Source: Pogonophryne albipinna | Taxonomy: Eukaryota > Chordata > Actinopteri > Perciformes > Artedidraconidae | Assembly (NCBI GenBank): GCA_028583405.1 | Contig: JAPTMU010000156.1 | Span: 124,001-188,000 of the forward strand | Length of the DNA: 64,000 nt | Direction: 5' to 3' | Shown here: in pieces, positions 42,571 through 54,756 of the stretch | Layout of the letters: every line of letters begins with the position of its first letter | Numbering within the stretch: position 1 is the stretch's first letter | Notes under the pieces: model-generated | What the model saw: the letters and a program-made list of their open reading frames with translations, nothing else | What the model was told of the DNA's origin: nothing | Database searches by the model: none | Made by a program: the position numbers and the translations under genes

Positions 42571-43654
42571 CTAAAAACAACAGAAATAGAAAGCCTCATT
42601 TATTTGCGGTATTAATTATCTTTATAGACAGCAGCAGTAAGGTGGGCACTTATGGTTTTTGAAATCTGTATGCTCCTACTCATTTATCTTTCTGTTTTCA
42701 CATATTGTAACTCGTTTTCTAGGAATATATGCCCTAAACCACTGCCCATGTTGTTTAGCAAATGTTCAAATGCTCTTATTCTGACCTACACCTTTGTCAG
42801 TCACTCAGCTAAATATGAATTGTTCCCACATGTAATGGTAAGAGAAATTACATTTTATCAGCAGGAAACCTTTCTTATACATTTGACCCATCCCAACTTG
42901 TGCCATACAGTATAACTGTTTTACCGCTTTACCTTGCTGTCGGAACTGAGGCTTTATAGCCACCTATGCTCTCTCAAAAGGGTGCTCTGGGCTGAAAATA
43001 CAGGGGAAGTTTCAATGGAGTTGCAAGAGCATGGATAGTGGTTTCAGTTTTTGAGTGGCAGAGGGATCAATACTATTGAAAGCACTGAAGTTGTACACAT
43101 TTGACAAAGTTACCTCCATGTTATCAGGAACTGTAATTGGGTAATGAGAAGTGAGAAATGAATTTAACTTTTGTTAGACAGCCATATGCCATACATTTTT
43201 GCATACATTCACAGTAAATATTTATTCAGTATGATAGCTGTCTAACAGAAGTTAAATCCATTTCTCACTTATTCTGACAATGGACTTAACCCCAAATAAA
43301 AGAACCCAATAAAAAGAGTTGTTAAATAATAGTGAAGTCACGTTGTAATAACAATAACTCATCTCTCTCGAGTTTTCTTTTTGAGCTTTGCTAAAAGCCA
43401 CTGTGTCAAGTGTCCATCTTGGGTTGCCGTCCGGAGTTGTCCAATATGGCGGACCATCTCGCACATGCGCAGTACCGATCAGGCAGGGGGACGGATCGGG
43501 TAGTGACAGCGGTGTTGCGGAGAAAATCAGCGACGTAAAACGCTGTGTGGGTCATAAGAAGGCACGAAAACGGTTACTTCATGGCGCAAACGATGACGCA
43601 ATGACCCAATAATTCACCCTTGAACCTAATTCACCTTTGAACCTGCATCTGTAA

Positions 43655-43816
43655 CAATGAGTGGACCAAAGAAAAGAAAAGTCAACATTGAGTGCCGAGT
43701 GTATAATGAGGAGTGGACAGCTGAATATTTTTTCACCGATCTGCTACTGGCCCGGCTCGTCTGTCAAATTTTAAAACTCATAGTGGCCCCCGAGCCAAAA
43801 GGTTTGCCCACCCCTG
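43655..43816 (+). mobile_element. hAT end with transposase N-terminus (GTF2IRD2-like)
   Basis: ATG at 43657 opens SGPKKRKVNIECRVYNEEWT and AEYFF, the typical N-terminus of fish GTF2IRD2-like hAT transposases. After about 28 codons it jumps to the 3' end GCCAAAAGGTTTGCCCACCC CTG (43795-43816), so nearly all of the gene is deleted. It is a different copy from the minus-strand relic at 39718. Confidence 0.65.
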
Positions 43817-43899
43817 CTTTATACGCTTCTTGAAATCCTAAAAAACACATTGTTTTTCTAGAATAGATTACAAATCGCCTGAAAATGGTAGAAACAAGA

Positions 43900-44316
43900 T
43901 GTTAAGAGCATTCCATGGAATATAACAAAAAGTGTTTCTGAAATAAATGACATACCCCAGGTAGGTAAGTTTGAGTTTGATATTCCATGGAATGCTCTTA
44001 ACATCCCGATAGCAATGAATATCTTAAGTGCTTTGACAAAAAATCCATAAAAAAATGTCATCTGTGGAAGCCGTAGTACTGTAAAAAGCACGACCAATCA
44101 TTTTAGCCGGCCCGGCTAAAGTAACTGGATGGCCTACCTGCCTGTCAGCCTTCCATCTGTGCACAAACTTATCTCGTGCCCTCATTGGTCATGTGCGTGT
44201 TCGTGTGTGTTGGAGGAGGGGCTCTGTAAGGAAGTGGCAGATTTTTTCCGGTTGTGTATTTTCAAATTCTAGCTCACTCGAGCTGGTTTCTCCAAAATTA
44301 CCTACCCCACCTTTAA
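43900..44316 (+). mobile_element. MITE copy (GGTGGGGTAGGTAA family), rearranged
   Basis: CTTTGACAAAAAATCCATA through CCTACCCCACCTTTAA matches the copies at 52653 and 54950. The left end is scrambled: GTTAAGAGCATTCCATGGAAT (43903) is repeated inverted at 43983-44003. The right end TTAA serves as the target of the piggyBac-like element. Confidence 0.75.
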
Positions 44317-46301
44317 CCCTCCGGTATCATTCGATTGGACTACGCAAATTAGTCATTCGAGACAAAAATGTCCACTGCAAAATGCTTTGATAAAAATATT
44401 ATATTAAAAGGTTTTTTTCACAACTTTTTTGGGTTCAATCTTTAAAGCAACTTCCGCCCTAATAGAAAATACCAAAAATGTAATCATTTTCAGGATTTTA
44501 ACCCTTTAAATGCCATTTTGAATACATTAAACCGCTGGGTTTTTTTCATGATGAAAACAGAGAAAGTTAGTTATTTTCCAAAAAATACATATCTGGGGAC
44601 TGGCTCTTTTTTTTTTTTATAACAGTCTTGGATATGTCAAAGATTAGCAACAAAATTGATTTTTTTGCATTATTAGTTTTTGCACAAAATCAGATTGAAC
44701 AAAAAAGTTACAAATTAGTCATTCGGGACAAAAATGTCCACTTCCAAAAACTGCTCTAAAATGACAACAGATTAATATTTTTTTAAACTTTTTGGGGTTA
44801 GATCTTTCAATCAACTTCAGTCCTGATCAAAAATACCAAATGTTAAATTATGTTCAGGATTTTAACCCTTGAACTGCCAGTTTGAAAACATGAATTTGCG
44901 TTTTCTATGAAAAACATGCACAAAAAGGCAGTTATTTTCCATATAATGAATGTTGGGGGGGTCGGCTTTTTTTTTATCACAGTCTTGGATATGTCAAAGA
45001 TTAGCAACAACATTGATTTTGGTGGATAATTAGTTTTTGCACAGAATCAGATTAAACAAAAAACTTAGCCACTTAGCCACTCGCGGACAATTAGCCACTC
45101 GCGGACAAAAATGTCCCATCCACTCCCATTATAACCACATATTTTGATCTCTCCGCCATACCGGTATAAAATCATGCATTTTGTAATGACAACATATTGG
45201 AGGAAAATAGTTCAATTTGTCCTTTTTACTCTGGACTCTACTTTGGATGTGGAAGAGTGGTATCAGCTGAGAAATGTGTGTGTGTGTGTGTGTGTGTCTG
45301 GAATCTGGATGTACAGTGTGTGTGCACAGAGACAACAATATACAGTAGATTTGGTTTACAGCAAGTCGCAGTTTTCGCCTCATATCTTTCTTTCTCTCTC
45401 TCTCTCTATTTCTCTCACTCCCTCATTCTCAAACTCATACACACTCTTACATATTAAACCTCCTTATGTGTATACGCATGTGTGTGAGTGATTGTGTGTG
45501 AGAATGAGACAGGAGTAAGTGTGCTCTCATGGCGTTTTGTTTTTCATTTGTGCTGTTTCATGTGTCTGAGGTAAACAGATGTATGATCTTGACCCAGCTT
45601 GACCTCGATGTTTTGAATTGTTTGGAACTTCAAAGTCCTTTGATAATGTCTCTTTAGCAAACAGACATACACAGCCATACATATACTCCTTGGAGTAAAT
45701 AAAAACACCTGGCTGCAAAGCCAAAGCTTCAAATATGTGTCGTTTGGCTGGATGGTCATTTCATTCCTGTGATACGCAACAAGCAGTAAGATGAAGAGGA
45801 GCTTCTCTGTGGGACAAGAGGTCTCATGCAGCCCGTAACTTCAGCTGCAGGACTCTGAAACAGAAAACACCCTGAGAAGGAGAATCTGGTGTGGATCTGA
45901 ACTGTGCTTGAAAGGAGTCAGCACAAGGATAAAACACTGTTTTGCAAAATAGTTTGCCAAACAGTTCATTTATCAGATGGGGGCAGAGAAGAAGGAACAA
46001 TTCTGCCCCGAATCCCACGTTGATACAGAGGAATCGATGAGGTCCTTTGCTGAGGAGGTTGAGGAGCTGCTGAGGAACTGCTGAGGAACAACAAGATGGT
46101 GATGAGGTTGAGATGTATGAAGGACTACAAAACCTTTTGGATGAAAAAAGCCTGATGTTCACTAAAGTGCTTAGTGATCCCCTCCTCAATCACACCACAA
46201 AGGGGATGATAGCACCAGAGATTGCCACAGGAGTAACAAGAATATTCGTTGCGCCGCCACGTGAAGCCATGCTTAGAGAAATGATCAGATGCTTGTGGTG
46301 G

Positions 46302-46367
46302 AGTCTGATTGTTCTTCGTCTGACCCTTCCCCTGAAAGTGGAGAGGACACAGAGGATCCCATCCCGT
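46302..46367 (+). pseudogene. piggyBac-like acidic N-terminal segment
   Basis: Reads SSDPSPESGEDTEDPIP then stop. The mirrored copy is on the minus strand at about 47075-47140. Short acidic stretch of this type is common at the N-terminus of piggyBac transposases. Confidence 0.4.
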
Positions 46368-46375
46368 AGCTGCGC

Positions 46376-47075
46376 TACATTCCTCTGCACTATCCTATCC
46401 AATGTTTGCTCAAACATCTGTGGCATCAACATCCCTCCAGTTTGCCACTGAACGTCCCCCATGCAGGTGTGTCATGTCGACAATACTGCTGATGATCTCA
46501 GGGGTAAAGAATAAATCAAAGAAGGATTCCACGTCATGAATTCTTATTTATGCCACTCGTAATGGCATAACGCGTGGGCCCTGAAACCAAACCTCTGGCA
46601 GCAGGAATGTAGCGCGGCGTTTCTTCGTGAGAGGGAAACCAGATTTGAAAATGTTTTGATGTCCACCCACTGCCATGACGGACACGATCCTCCGGATAGG
46701 ATAGAGCAGAGGAATGTAGCACAGCTACATTCCTCTGCACTATCCTATCCAATGTTTGCTCAAACATCTGTGGCATCAACATCCCTCCAGTTTGCCACCG
46801 AACGTCCCCCATGCAGGTGTGTCATGTCGACAATACTGCTGATGATCTCAGGGGTAAAGAATAAATCAAAGAAGGATTCCACGTCATGAATTCTTATTTA
46901 TGCCACTCGTAATGGCATAACGCGTGGGCCCTGAAACCAAACCTCTGGCAGCAGGAATGTAGCGTGACGTTTCCTCGTGAGAGGGAAACCAGATTTGAAA
47001 ATGTTTTGATGTCCACCCACTGCCACGATGGACACGATCCTCCGGATAGGATAGTGCAGAGGAATTTAGCGCAGC
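46376..47075. repeat. 350-bp tandem duplication, two units
   Basis: Units 46376-46725 and 46726-47075 are almost identical (TATCCTATCCAATGTTTGCT at 46391 and 46741). Each holds the piggyBac fragment. Unit ends themselves are inverted (TATCCTATCC and GGATAGGATA), so a hairpin lies at the junction (46700-46750). Confidence 0.9.
46413..46529 (-). pseudogene. piggyBac transposase fragment, copy 1
   Basis: The minus-strand frame reads ESFFDLFFTPEIISSIVDMT and then NWRDVDATDV, like the start of the PGBD transposase fold (F-D-x-FF-x-x-E-I-I). Repeated 350 bp away at 46763-46879. The D-D-D catalytic core is not present. Confidence 0.55.
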
Positions 47076-49019
47076 TACGGGATGGGATCCTCTGTGTCCT
47101 CTCCACTTTCAGGGGAAGGGTCGGACGAAGAAGGATCAGACTCCACTACAAACTCCACATCAGATTCTCCTTCTCATGTTTGGCAAAAAAGTGTTTTATC
47201 TTTGTGCTGACTCCTTTCAAGCACAGTTCAGATCCACACCAGATTCTCCTTCTCAGGGTGTTTCTGTTTCAGAGGATGAGTCCTGCAGCTGAAGTTAGGG
47301 GCTGCATGAGCAGAGACCTCTTGTCCCACAGAGAAGCTCCTCTTCATCTTACTGCTTGTTGCGTATCACAGGAATGAAATGACCAGCCAGCCAAACTACA
47401 CATATTTGAAGCTTTGGCTTTGCAGCCAGGTGTTTTTATTTACTTCAAGGAGTGTATGTATCGCTGTGTATGTCTGCTTGACATTATCAAAGGACTTTGA
47501 AGTTCAAACAATTCAAAACATCGAGGTCAAGCTGGGTCAAGATCATACATCTGTTTACCTCAAAGACACATGAAACGGCACAAATGAAAAACAAAACGCC
47601 ATGAGAGCACACTTACTCCTGTCTCATTCTCACACACAATCACTCACACAAGGTATAAGGAGGTTTAATATGTATGAGTTTGGGAATGAGGGAGTGAGAG
47701 AAAAAGAGAGAGACAAAGAAAGAAAGATATGAGGTGAAAACTGCGACTTGCTGTAAACCAAATCTACTGTATATTGTTGTCTCTGTACACACACACACAC
47801 ACACATTTCTCAGCTGATACCACTCTTCCACATCCATACCAGCACACCTACATCATATTAGTTGCATACATGTATTCCAATGGCTGTCAGGGCCCCATTA
47901 TACAACAGGCAAAGAAACCAAGAAATGACAAGCATGTAATTCAATGGTAAAATGTCACATCTGGTTTTTACAGTAAAAGGGACAAATTGAACTATTTTCC
48001 TCCAATATAAAACCCTGACATTACAAAATGCATGATTTTATACCGGTATGGCAGAGAGATCAAAATATGTGGTTATAATGGGAGTGGATGGGACATTGTT
48101 GTCCGCGAGTGGCTAAATGTGTGAGTTTTTTGTTTAATCTGATTCTGTGCAAAAACTAATAATCAACCAAAATCAATGTTGTTGCTAATCTTTGACATAT
48201 CCAAGACTGTGTTAAAAAAAAAAAAAGCTGACTATTTTTGATCAGGACTGAAGTTGATTGAAAGATTTAACCCCAAAAAGTTTAAAAAAATATTAATCTG
48301 TTGTCATTTTAGAGTAGTTTTTGGAAGTGGACATTTTTGTCCCGAATGACTAATTTGTAACTTTTTTGTTCAATCTGATTTTGTGCAAAAACTAATAATG
48401 CAAAAAAATCCATTTTGTTGCTAATCTTTGACATATCCAAGACTGTTATATAAAAAAAGAGCCAGTCCCCAGATATGTATTTTTTGGAAAATAACACATT
48501 TTCTCTGTTTTCATCATGAAAAAAAACAGCGGTTTCATGTATTCAAAATGGCATTTAAAGGGTTAAAATCCTGAAAATGATTACATTTTTGATATTTTCT
48601 ATTAGGGTGGAAGTTGCTTTAAAGATTGAACCCAAAAAGGTTGTGAAAAAAACCTTTTAATATAATGTTTTTATCAAAGCATTTTGTAGTGGACATTTTT
48701 GTCTCGAATGACTAATTTGCGTAGTCGATTTGTTACACAGTGAATTAAAGACCGATTTCAAAAATTGAAATTCCAAAATAGATCGAGAAAATAGCCTTGT
48801 TACAAATAATCAGGCCATTTGCACCAACACAACCAAAGTTATTGCAAAATGAAAAGTGAAAAATGACCCATATGGACAAAAACGTCCACAGTGATACCGG
48901 AGGGTTAAGTCAACCCTTCTACATTAATGCATGGTAATAATAATAATAAAAAACAAATGATATAATATAATAGTATATCTTTCTTCTACTTGAAATACTT
49001 TAACAACATTTTCAGGATT

Positions 49020-49140
49020 ATTCTTCCATTCTTTTACTGAGCTAACTTTTACTGAATTAACATGTTTAAATGCAGGGCTTTTGTAAGAGAGATTTTGTAC
49101 AGTGTAGCTACTTTTACTGAAGTAAATTATCTGAAAACGT
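49020..49140. repeat. AAGTA-type interspersed repeat
   Basis: TTTTACTGAGCTAAC, GCAGGGCTTTTGTAAGAGAG and TACTTTTACTGAAGTAAAT fit the same family as 1-72. Confidence 0.5.
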
Positions 49141-49440
49141 CATTCACCACGATTACTTCTAAAGACTTATGGATGTTCTTACACCCCCTTTAACTAAGTC
49201 AATTTGACTTATCTAACCGAAGTGAGAAGTGATGTATCGTAACGTTACTTTGAAAACCATCAGGCGGGATCATTCACCGCCACACACACACAAAAGGACA
49301 CGGTAACGTCGTGATTCACTTTAACGATAACTACAGAGCTTACAGACAGAAAGGCACAAGGCTACATCACTCATTTAGCTAGCTAATGTAAGATACAAAT
49401 GCTGTCGAGCCCTCACTGCTTGTAAAATAAACAGCACAAA
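49140..49440. other. Non-coding
   Basis: No gene or clear repeat recognised. Confidence 0.4.
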
Positions 49441-49452
49441 CTGACAACTTAC

Positions 49453-49476
49453 CGGAGCCCCGCTGTTCTCCGTCAT
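49453..49476 (-). CDS. Exon 1 of the minus-strand small gene
   Basis: ATG at 49474-49476 reads MTENSGAP and ends at a perfect donor CCG|GTAAGT. It lies 400 bp inside the right end of the 39402-49879 element, next to a GC-rich segment (CCCGGGTTGTTGTGATCAC) that could be its promoter. The intron to 42570 is 6.9 kb and is filled by the piggyBac-like palindrome and other repeats. Position suggests that this is the element's own gene or a captured one. Confidence 0.45.
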
Positions 49477-49884
49477 CTTTCTCCCGGGTTGTTGTGATCA
49501 CATGACCGACTAAGCCGTGCTCTGATAGGCCAGAAGTCGGTTCGATTGCATTCAGGCTCGATTGCTTATCCTGTCTGGGTAGCCCGGATAATGCTGCATC
49601 GAAATCTTGGACGTCGAATTTTAAACACCGAAATTGTCCATTCGAATTTTTTTAACTTGAATTGTTGGGATCTGAATTTGACCACTTGAGATTTTCTAAC
49701 TTGAATTGTTAAATTTGTATTGCACATAGGTAAATTCGGAGCAAAAAAATTCTGATACATGATTTTCAAAGTAATTGTTTTCAATGCTATAAATTCAGTG
49801 TCTGATCAAATTCAAATACTTCTGTCTCTTGTTTGCTTCCATACAGCGCCCTCCCAAGACAATGGTAGGGGAAACACTGCTATG

Positions 49885-50459
49885 GAGTTGGCCAGTTGTG
49901 TGTAAATTAGTGTTCATGGTAATTATAAAAAACTAATGCCATTGTCGGACAGCCAAACACACCGAACACAAACACACACACACATCATGCGCCTTGGTGA
50001 CGGGACATCTCCTTCATAAAACGAGTAATAGGGGGAATAATCGGGCAGTTCGATGTGCGTGTGGTTAAAGTGTTGCAGCCTGCGGTCGCTCTTTAGCTGT
50101 TCTAATTAAAGTAAACACAGTGAAGTAAACCGTAAAAGGCACAGCTCTTTGCAGCTGGTGCTGCTCTTCTCAGATTCTGCTGAGTTACACGTTACTGCCT
50201 CCTGGTGCTGCAGAGATTTCATGAAGTGAAGGTGGTGTTCCTTACTGTGAGAGTCACAGACATGAATTCATAGATCAAGGCAGACTGGTTCACAGACTCT
50301 CCTGTTTTGCCGATTCGGTGCTTAAACAAATAGCTCTACACCCCTGCCCTAAATGTGCCTAAAATGAAGTCAGAGTTCTAAATATATCTCAAATATTGTA
50401 TGCACTGCCATTTCCCCACATAAACATAACCGTCTGCAATGAAACGGTTGTCTCCTGTG
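49885..50459. other. Non-coding stretch
   Basis: Contains CA repeats at 49972-49986 and a possible hAT end near 50332-50350 (CTACACCCCTGCCCT). No gene supported. Confidence 0.4.
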
Positions 50460-51552
50460 TAGTGTTAATTTCGTCAGCTATTTTTTTATTTAGTTTTAGT
50501 CTTAGTCCTGTGTTAAATTTCCTTTTTAGTTTTAGTCATATTTAGTCACCTTCATCCTGTTTTTATTTAGTCAAGTTTTAGTCGACTAAAAGTCTGAGCA
50601 TTTTAGTCTTATTTTAGTCAAAGAAAACTAATTATTTTAGTCTACTTTTTGTCAATGAAAACGGTTGAGTCTTTTTTAGTCATCAGATTAGAACATTTCA
50701 GTCAAAGTAGTCTAGCCAAAACCAATAATTTGTCATTTTAGTCAAACGTATTTCACAATAAGATTATATCTTGTCCTTATTTGATGAAAAACACAGGTTG
50801 ATTAGAATGCAGCTTTGCAGAGAGTATCTGGTCAGGTTTGTGGTGTTTTTACCAGCTGTGTTATGACCACATTGCTTCCCTTCTGATAAAACAATGCATT
50901 CGCTTTTTTTCTCCGCCTCATTGTAGCGAAAATGGGCCCAAATATCACATAGTTTCTTTCTCCCAAGCAGTGGTGGCTTTAGACTTTTTCGTTGTCAGTC
51001 ATTTTGACGGACAGTATCGTAACATTTCCGTCATAATCCATTATTACCCGTCGAGTGCACAATTTATCAATCACTCGCGCTGACGGGGGGGGTATTCGGT
51101 TAACGTGAGTGCGACCACTGCTCCCAAGCCCTGTTGTTGCCATTTTATTTTCTGTTAAATAAGGTTAGTTAGACCATGAGTTAGACCCGAGTCTTCCTGA
51201 CAGTTCACAGTGTGCCGCTGCCCGGTGTAATTCAAATCTACCGCCGCGCGCAGCACAGACATACAGCTGCGGCCCTGCCGCAGCACTGGAAATGGAACTG
51301 CTGGGAGAAAAACTGACTATCAGAGATGTAACGTTATCTTTGATAATATTTCGTCTCCTCATTTTTCGTCAATGAAAGTAAAGAGAGATTTTGGCATAGT
51401 TTTTATTTAGTAAACTACATTTTCGTCTCGTCACTTTTCGTCAACGATATTGCATGATGATTTTGTTACAGTTATTGTTTACTGCCGTCGGTCTCGTCAA
51501 GGTCGTTGACGAACATATTTCGTCATAGTTTTAGTCAACGAAATTAACACTA
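50460..51552. mobile_element. Non-autonomous TIR element (TAGTGTTAATTTCGTC)
   Basis: Left end TAGTGTTAATTTCGTCAGC and right end CGAAATTAACACTA are inverted. The subterminal parts are full of TTTTAGTC and TTTCGTC words on both sides. It has no transposase. Flanking 8-mers do not match, so the superfamily is open. Confidence 0.75.
50968..51120. mobile_element. 153-bp hAT MITE with duplication CTCCCAAG
   Basis: Ends CAGTGGTGGC and GCGACCACTG; CTCCCAAG flanks both sides (50960-50967 and 51121-51128), a perfect 8-bp duplication. It is nested inside the 50460-51552 element. Confidence 0.9.
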
Positions 51553-51649
51553 CTTGGCGCACCGGTAACTTCTCTTTTTTCATTTTTTTCATTGCCCTTT
51601 AGGGGCTTCGTACAATACAAAAACAAATGCAAATATTTTATTTTAAAAA

Positions 51650-51795
51650 GTAAAGTCTTTTGGAGTCATCTGTCTCAAGCCGAAGTCAAGTCTCAAGTCA
51701 TGAATACCAAGTCAAAGTCAAATCGAGACTTTTATCAATGTTAGTCAAGTTTCAAGTCAAAAAATATGCGACTCGAGTCGGACTCCAGTCAAGTC
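51650..51795. repeat. AAGTC-rich repeat
   Basis: CAAGTCTCAAGTCATGAATA and GCGACTCGAGTCGGACTCC, same family as 490-604 and 2936-2975. Confidence 0.6.
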
Positions 51796-52250
51796 ATCAA
51801 TGTTTATTTATATAGCCCAATATCACAAATGTTACATTTGTCTCAGTGGACATTACAGTTTGTAAAGAATATCGGTATGACAATACGACACCCTCTGTCC
51901 TTAGATCCTCACATCGTACAAGGAAAGATTACGGAGAAAACCCACAGTTTAAAGGGAAACATGGGAGAAACCTCAGGGAGAGCAACAGAGGAGGGATCCC
52001 TCTCCCAGGACGGACAGACGTGCAATCGATGCCGTGTGTAAATTGAAAAGATAATACATTTGCAACATAGGTAGTCCAAATGTTTGGAAATGCATGTGTC
52101 TATAATAACAAGATGAATCCACGAGGATATCCATCCAGGACTTATGATCCAGGACCACAGCAACAGGCACAGCCACGACTCAAGATCCAGGACTCAGGAC
52201 CACAGCAACAGGATTAGCCATGACTCCGGATCCCGGCGTATATAGACACC
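51796..52250 (-). repeat. Dispersed LINE/SINE-type repeat
   Basis: TTTATTTATATAGCCCAATA at the left end, then GAAACCTCAGGGAGAGCAAC and GGAGGGATCCCTCTCCCAGG are typical of a widespread fish repeat, read here on the minus strand. Two CCAGGAC...CACAGCAACAGG units follow at 52130-52220. Confidence 0.5.
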
Positions 52251-52291
52251 AAAAAGAAAGACATTTGGGGAAGCTGGGTTATTCGGAACAT

Positions 52292-53235
52292 GAGAGTACA
52301 CTTCGAAAGTTGAGAAAAGTTCAACTTTTCAAGCGTCGATGGAAGCGGCAGCTAATCAAAACACGTGCTTGTGTGTCCGGGGCGTGAGATTAATGTGATT
52401 GGTTGTTGGTCGCGCACCGGCAATCTTCAATGCGACGGAACCGTGTGGACGATACGTTATAGTCCTCGAGTGAATCCACACCGCATAGTTTTGAACAACT
52501 ATGAGAGCCGAGCTAGTTGTTTTCCTCCTCCTGATGTCCTGAGAGCTGTATTGTTATATTTTAAGACTCTCTTCTGAATTGAAGTCTCACTAACAGTTTT
52601 TTATGTTCACACTATGCCAACAAAAGGCCACAGAGATGCTGTTTCTCCCAATTTAAAGGTGGGGTAGGTAAGTTTGAGAAACCGGCTCGAGGTACACTTT
52701 TTGTTATATTCCGTGGAGTGCTTTGACAAAAAATCCATACAAAAATGTAATCTGTGGAAGCCGTAGTACTGTATAAAGCACGACCAATCATCTGAGCCGG
52801 CCCGGCTAAAATAACTGGATGGCCTACCTGCCTGTCAGCCTTCCATCTGTGCACAAGCTTATCTCGTGCCCTCATTGGTCATGTGCGTATTTGTGTGTGT
52901 TGAAGGAGGGGCTCTGTAAGGAAGTGGCAGATTTTTTCCAGCTGTGTATTTTCAAATTCTAGCGCACTCGAGCTGGTTTCTCCAAAATTACCTACCCCAC
53001 CTTTAAGTCATGTTTGTAACGGTTCCTGATCTATGAAGAATTGTTTACTATGCTGTTTTTCAACTAACTTTCTAATAGTCTTGTTTTTCCTTTTATAAAA
53101 TATTATATCTCCAGGGTTTAATTGCTAGCCTCATTAAGCTGCATTGAAGGAATTTAGTTTCACTGAGTAGCTGAGTAGTTTTTCGAATAATTAGTTTGGT
53201 TAATAAAATGTTGTGACTTTAAACTTTGATTGGGA
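52292..53235. repeat. Segmental duplication copy 1 (0.94 kb)
   Basis: Matches 54598-55533 almost base for base, from CTTCGAAAGTTGAGAAAAG to CTTTGATTGGGAT, including the MITE at 52653-53006. The two copies flank the finger exon of gene B in the same orientation. Confidence 0.92.
52653..53006 (+). mobile_element. MITE copy (GGTGGGGTAGGTAA family), complete
   Basis: TIR TTAAAGGTGGGGTAGGTAAG left and TTACCTACCCCACCTTTAA right; subterminal CCGGCTCGAG and CTCGAGCTGG also inverted. Confidence 0.85.
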
Positions 53236-53569
53236 TATTTTAAGTTAAGATAATATAAGCTATCAGCAGCAGAACAGGCACACAGGATACCCGGAGGTGA
53301 CAACAACAACCGGAAGTTACAACTCGCTTACCGCAATAGTGAGGGTCCGTGTAGAGACACGCAATCCTGTGACTCGAGTCCCACACCTCTGGTATATACT
53401 GTAGTTAGAATGTTGCTGTATTACTGTATCAAATATAATAAACACAAACAGTTAGTATAAGTAGTATTTTGTTAACTGTATATGTATTAAGTGAGTTTTT
53501 ATTGTTACATTTGTATGTATTTATGCTTTTTAGATTTACTTTCTCTCTTTCTCTGTCCGTCTGTTTTAG

Positions 53570-54445
<876 letters not shown>

Positions 54446-54482
54446 AGAGTGTGGGTAAACTTTTTCTCAAAGTATCCGTCTT

Positions 54483-54756
54483 ACGGTATGTCCACATGGT
54501 TCCGTTGCATCCTTCAACGGAGACGCTTCCCATTCACTTTGAATGGTGTGCCGAACTGCATTGTGGTTCCGTCGCGTCGCTTTGCCTCCTTTGCTCGCTT
54601 CGAAAGTTGAGAAAAGTTCAACTTTTCAAGCGTCGATGGAAGCGGCAGCTAATCAAACCACGTGCTTGTGTGTCCGGGGCGTGAGATTAATGTGATTTGG
54701 TTGTTGGTCGCGCACCGGCAATCTTCAATGCGACGGAACCGTGTGGACGATACGTT
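54483..54756. mobile_element. Small TIR element downstream of gene B
   Basis: ACGGTATGTCCACATGGTTC on the left mirrors GAACCGTGTGGACGATACGT on the right. Its right half is included in the segmental duplication, so copy 1 at 52292 begins inside a second instance of it. Confidence 0.6.

Larger units (their letters stand above)
44317..48904. mobile_element. piggyBac-like foldback element (4.6-kb palindrome)
   Basis: Ends CCCTCCGGTATCA and its complement TGATACCGGAGGG are flanked by TTAA (44313-44316, 48905-48908), the piggyBac target. The arms (about 44317-46375 and 47076-48904) are inverted copies of each other, including GT/AC microsatellites and the TACCGGTATAAAATCATGCA segment. The left arm lacks about 160 bp next to its end and has an extra 350 bp near the centre (45950-46310). 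Between the arms lies a 350-bp unit in direct tandem duplication. Confidence 0.88.
39402..49879. mobile_element. 10.5-kb TIR element with 5-bp duplication CTATG
   Basis: Perfect 14-bp ends CAGTGTTTCCCCTA at 39402 and its complement ending 49879, flanked by CTATG (39397-39401 and 49880-49884). The ends look hAT-like; a 5-bp duplication fits the hAT5-type group rather than classical hAT. The interior carries many later insertions: hAT relics, a MITE and a palindromic piggyBac-like element. A minus-strand two-exon gene begins about 400 bp inside the right end. Alternatively, the two ends belong to different copies and the CTATG match is chance. Confidence 0.65.

Noticed and set aside
39718..43816. 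One hAT element spanning both CAGGGGTG ends
   Set aside because: The ends diverge after eight bases, flanks CTCTAGGG and CTTTATAC differ, and transposase pieces point in opposite directions; more likely two separate relics.
45144..45491. 115-codon frame in the piggyBac-like arm
   Set aside because: Reads through GT and CT microsatellites; mirrored in the other arm without conservation.
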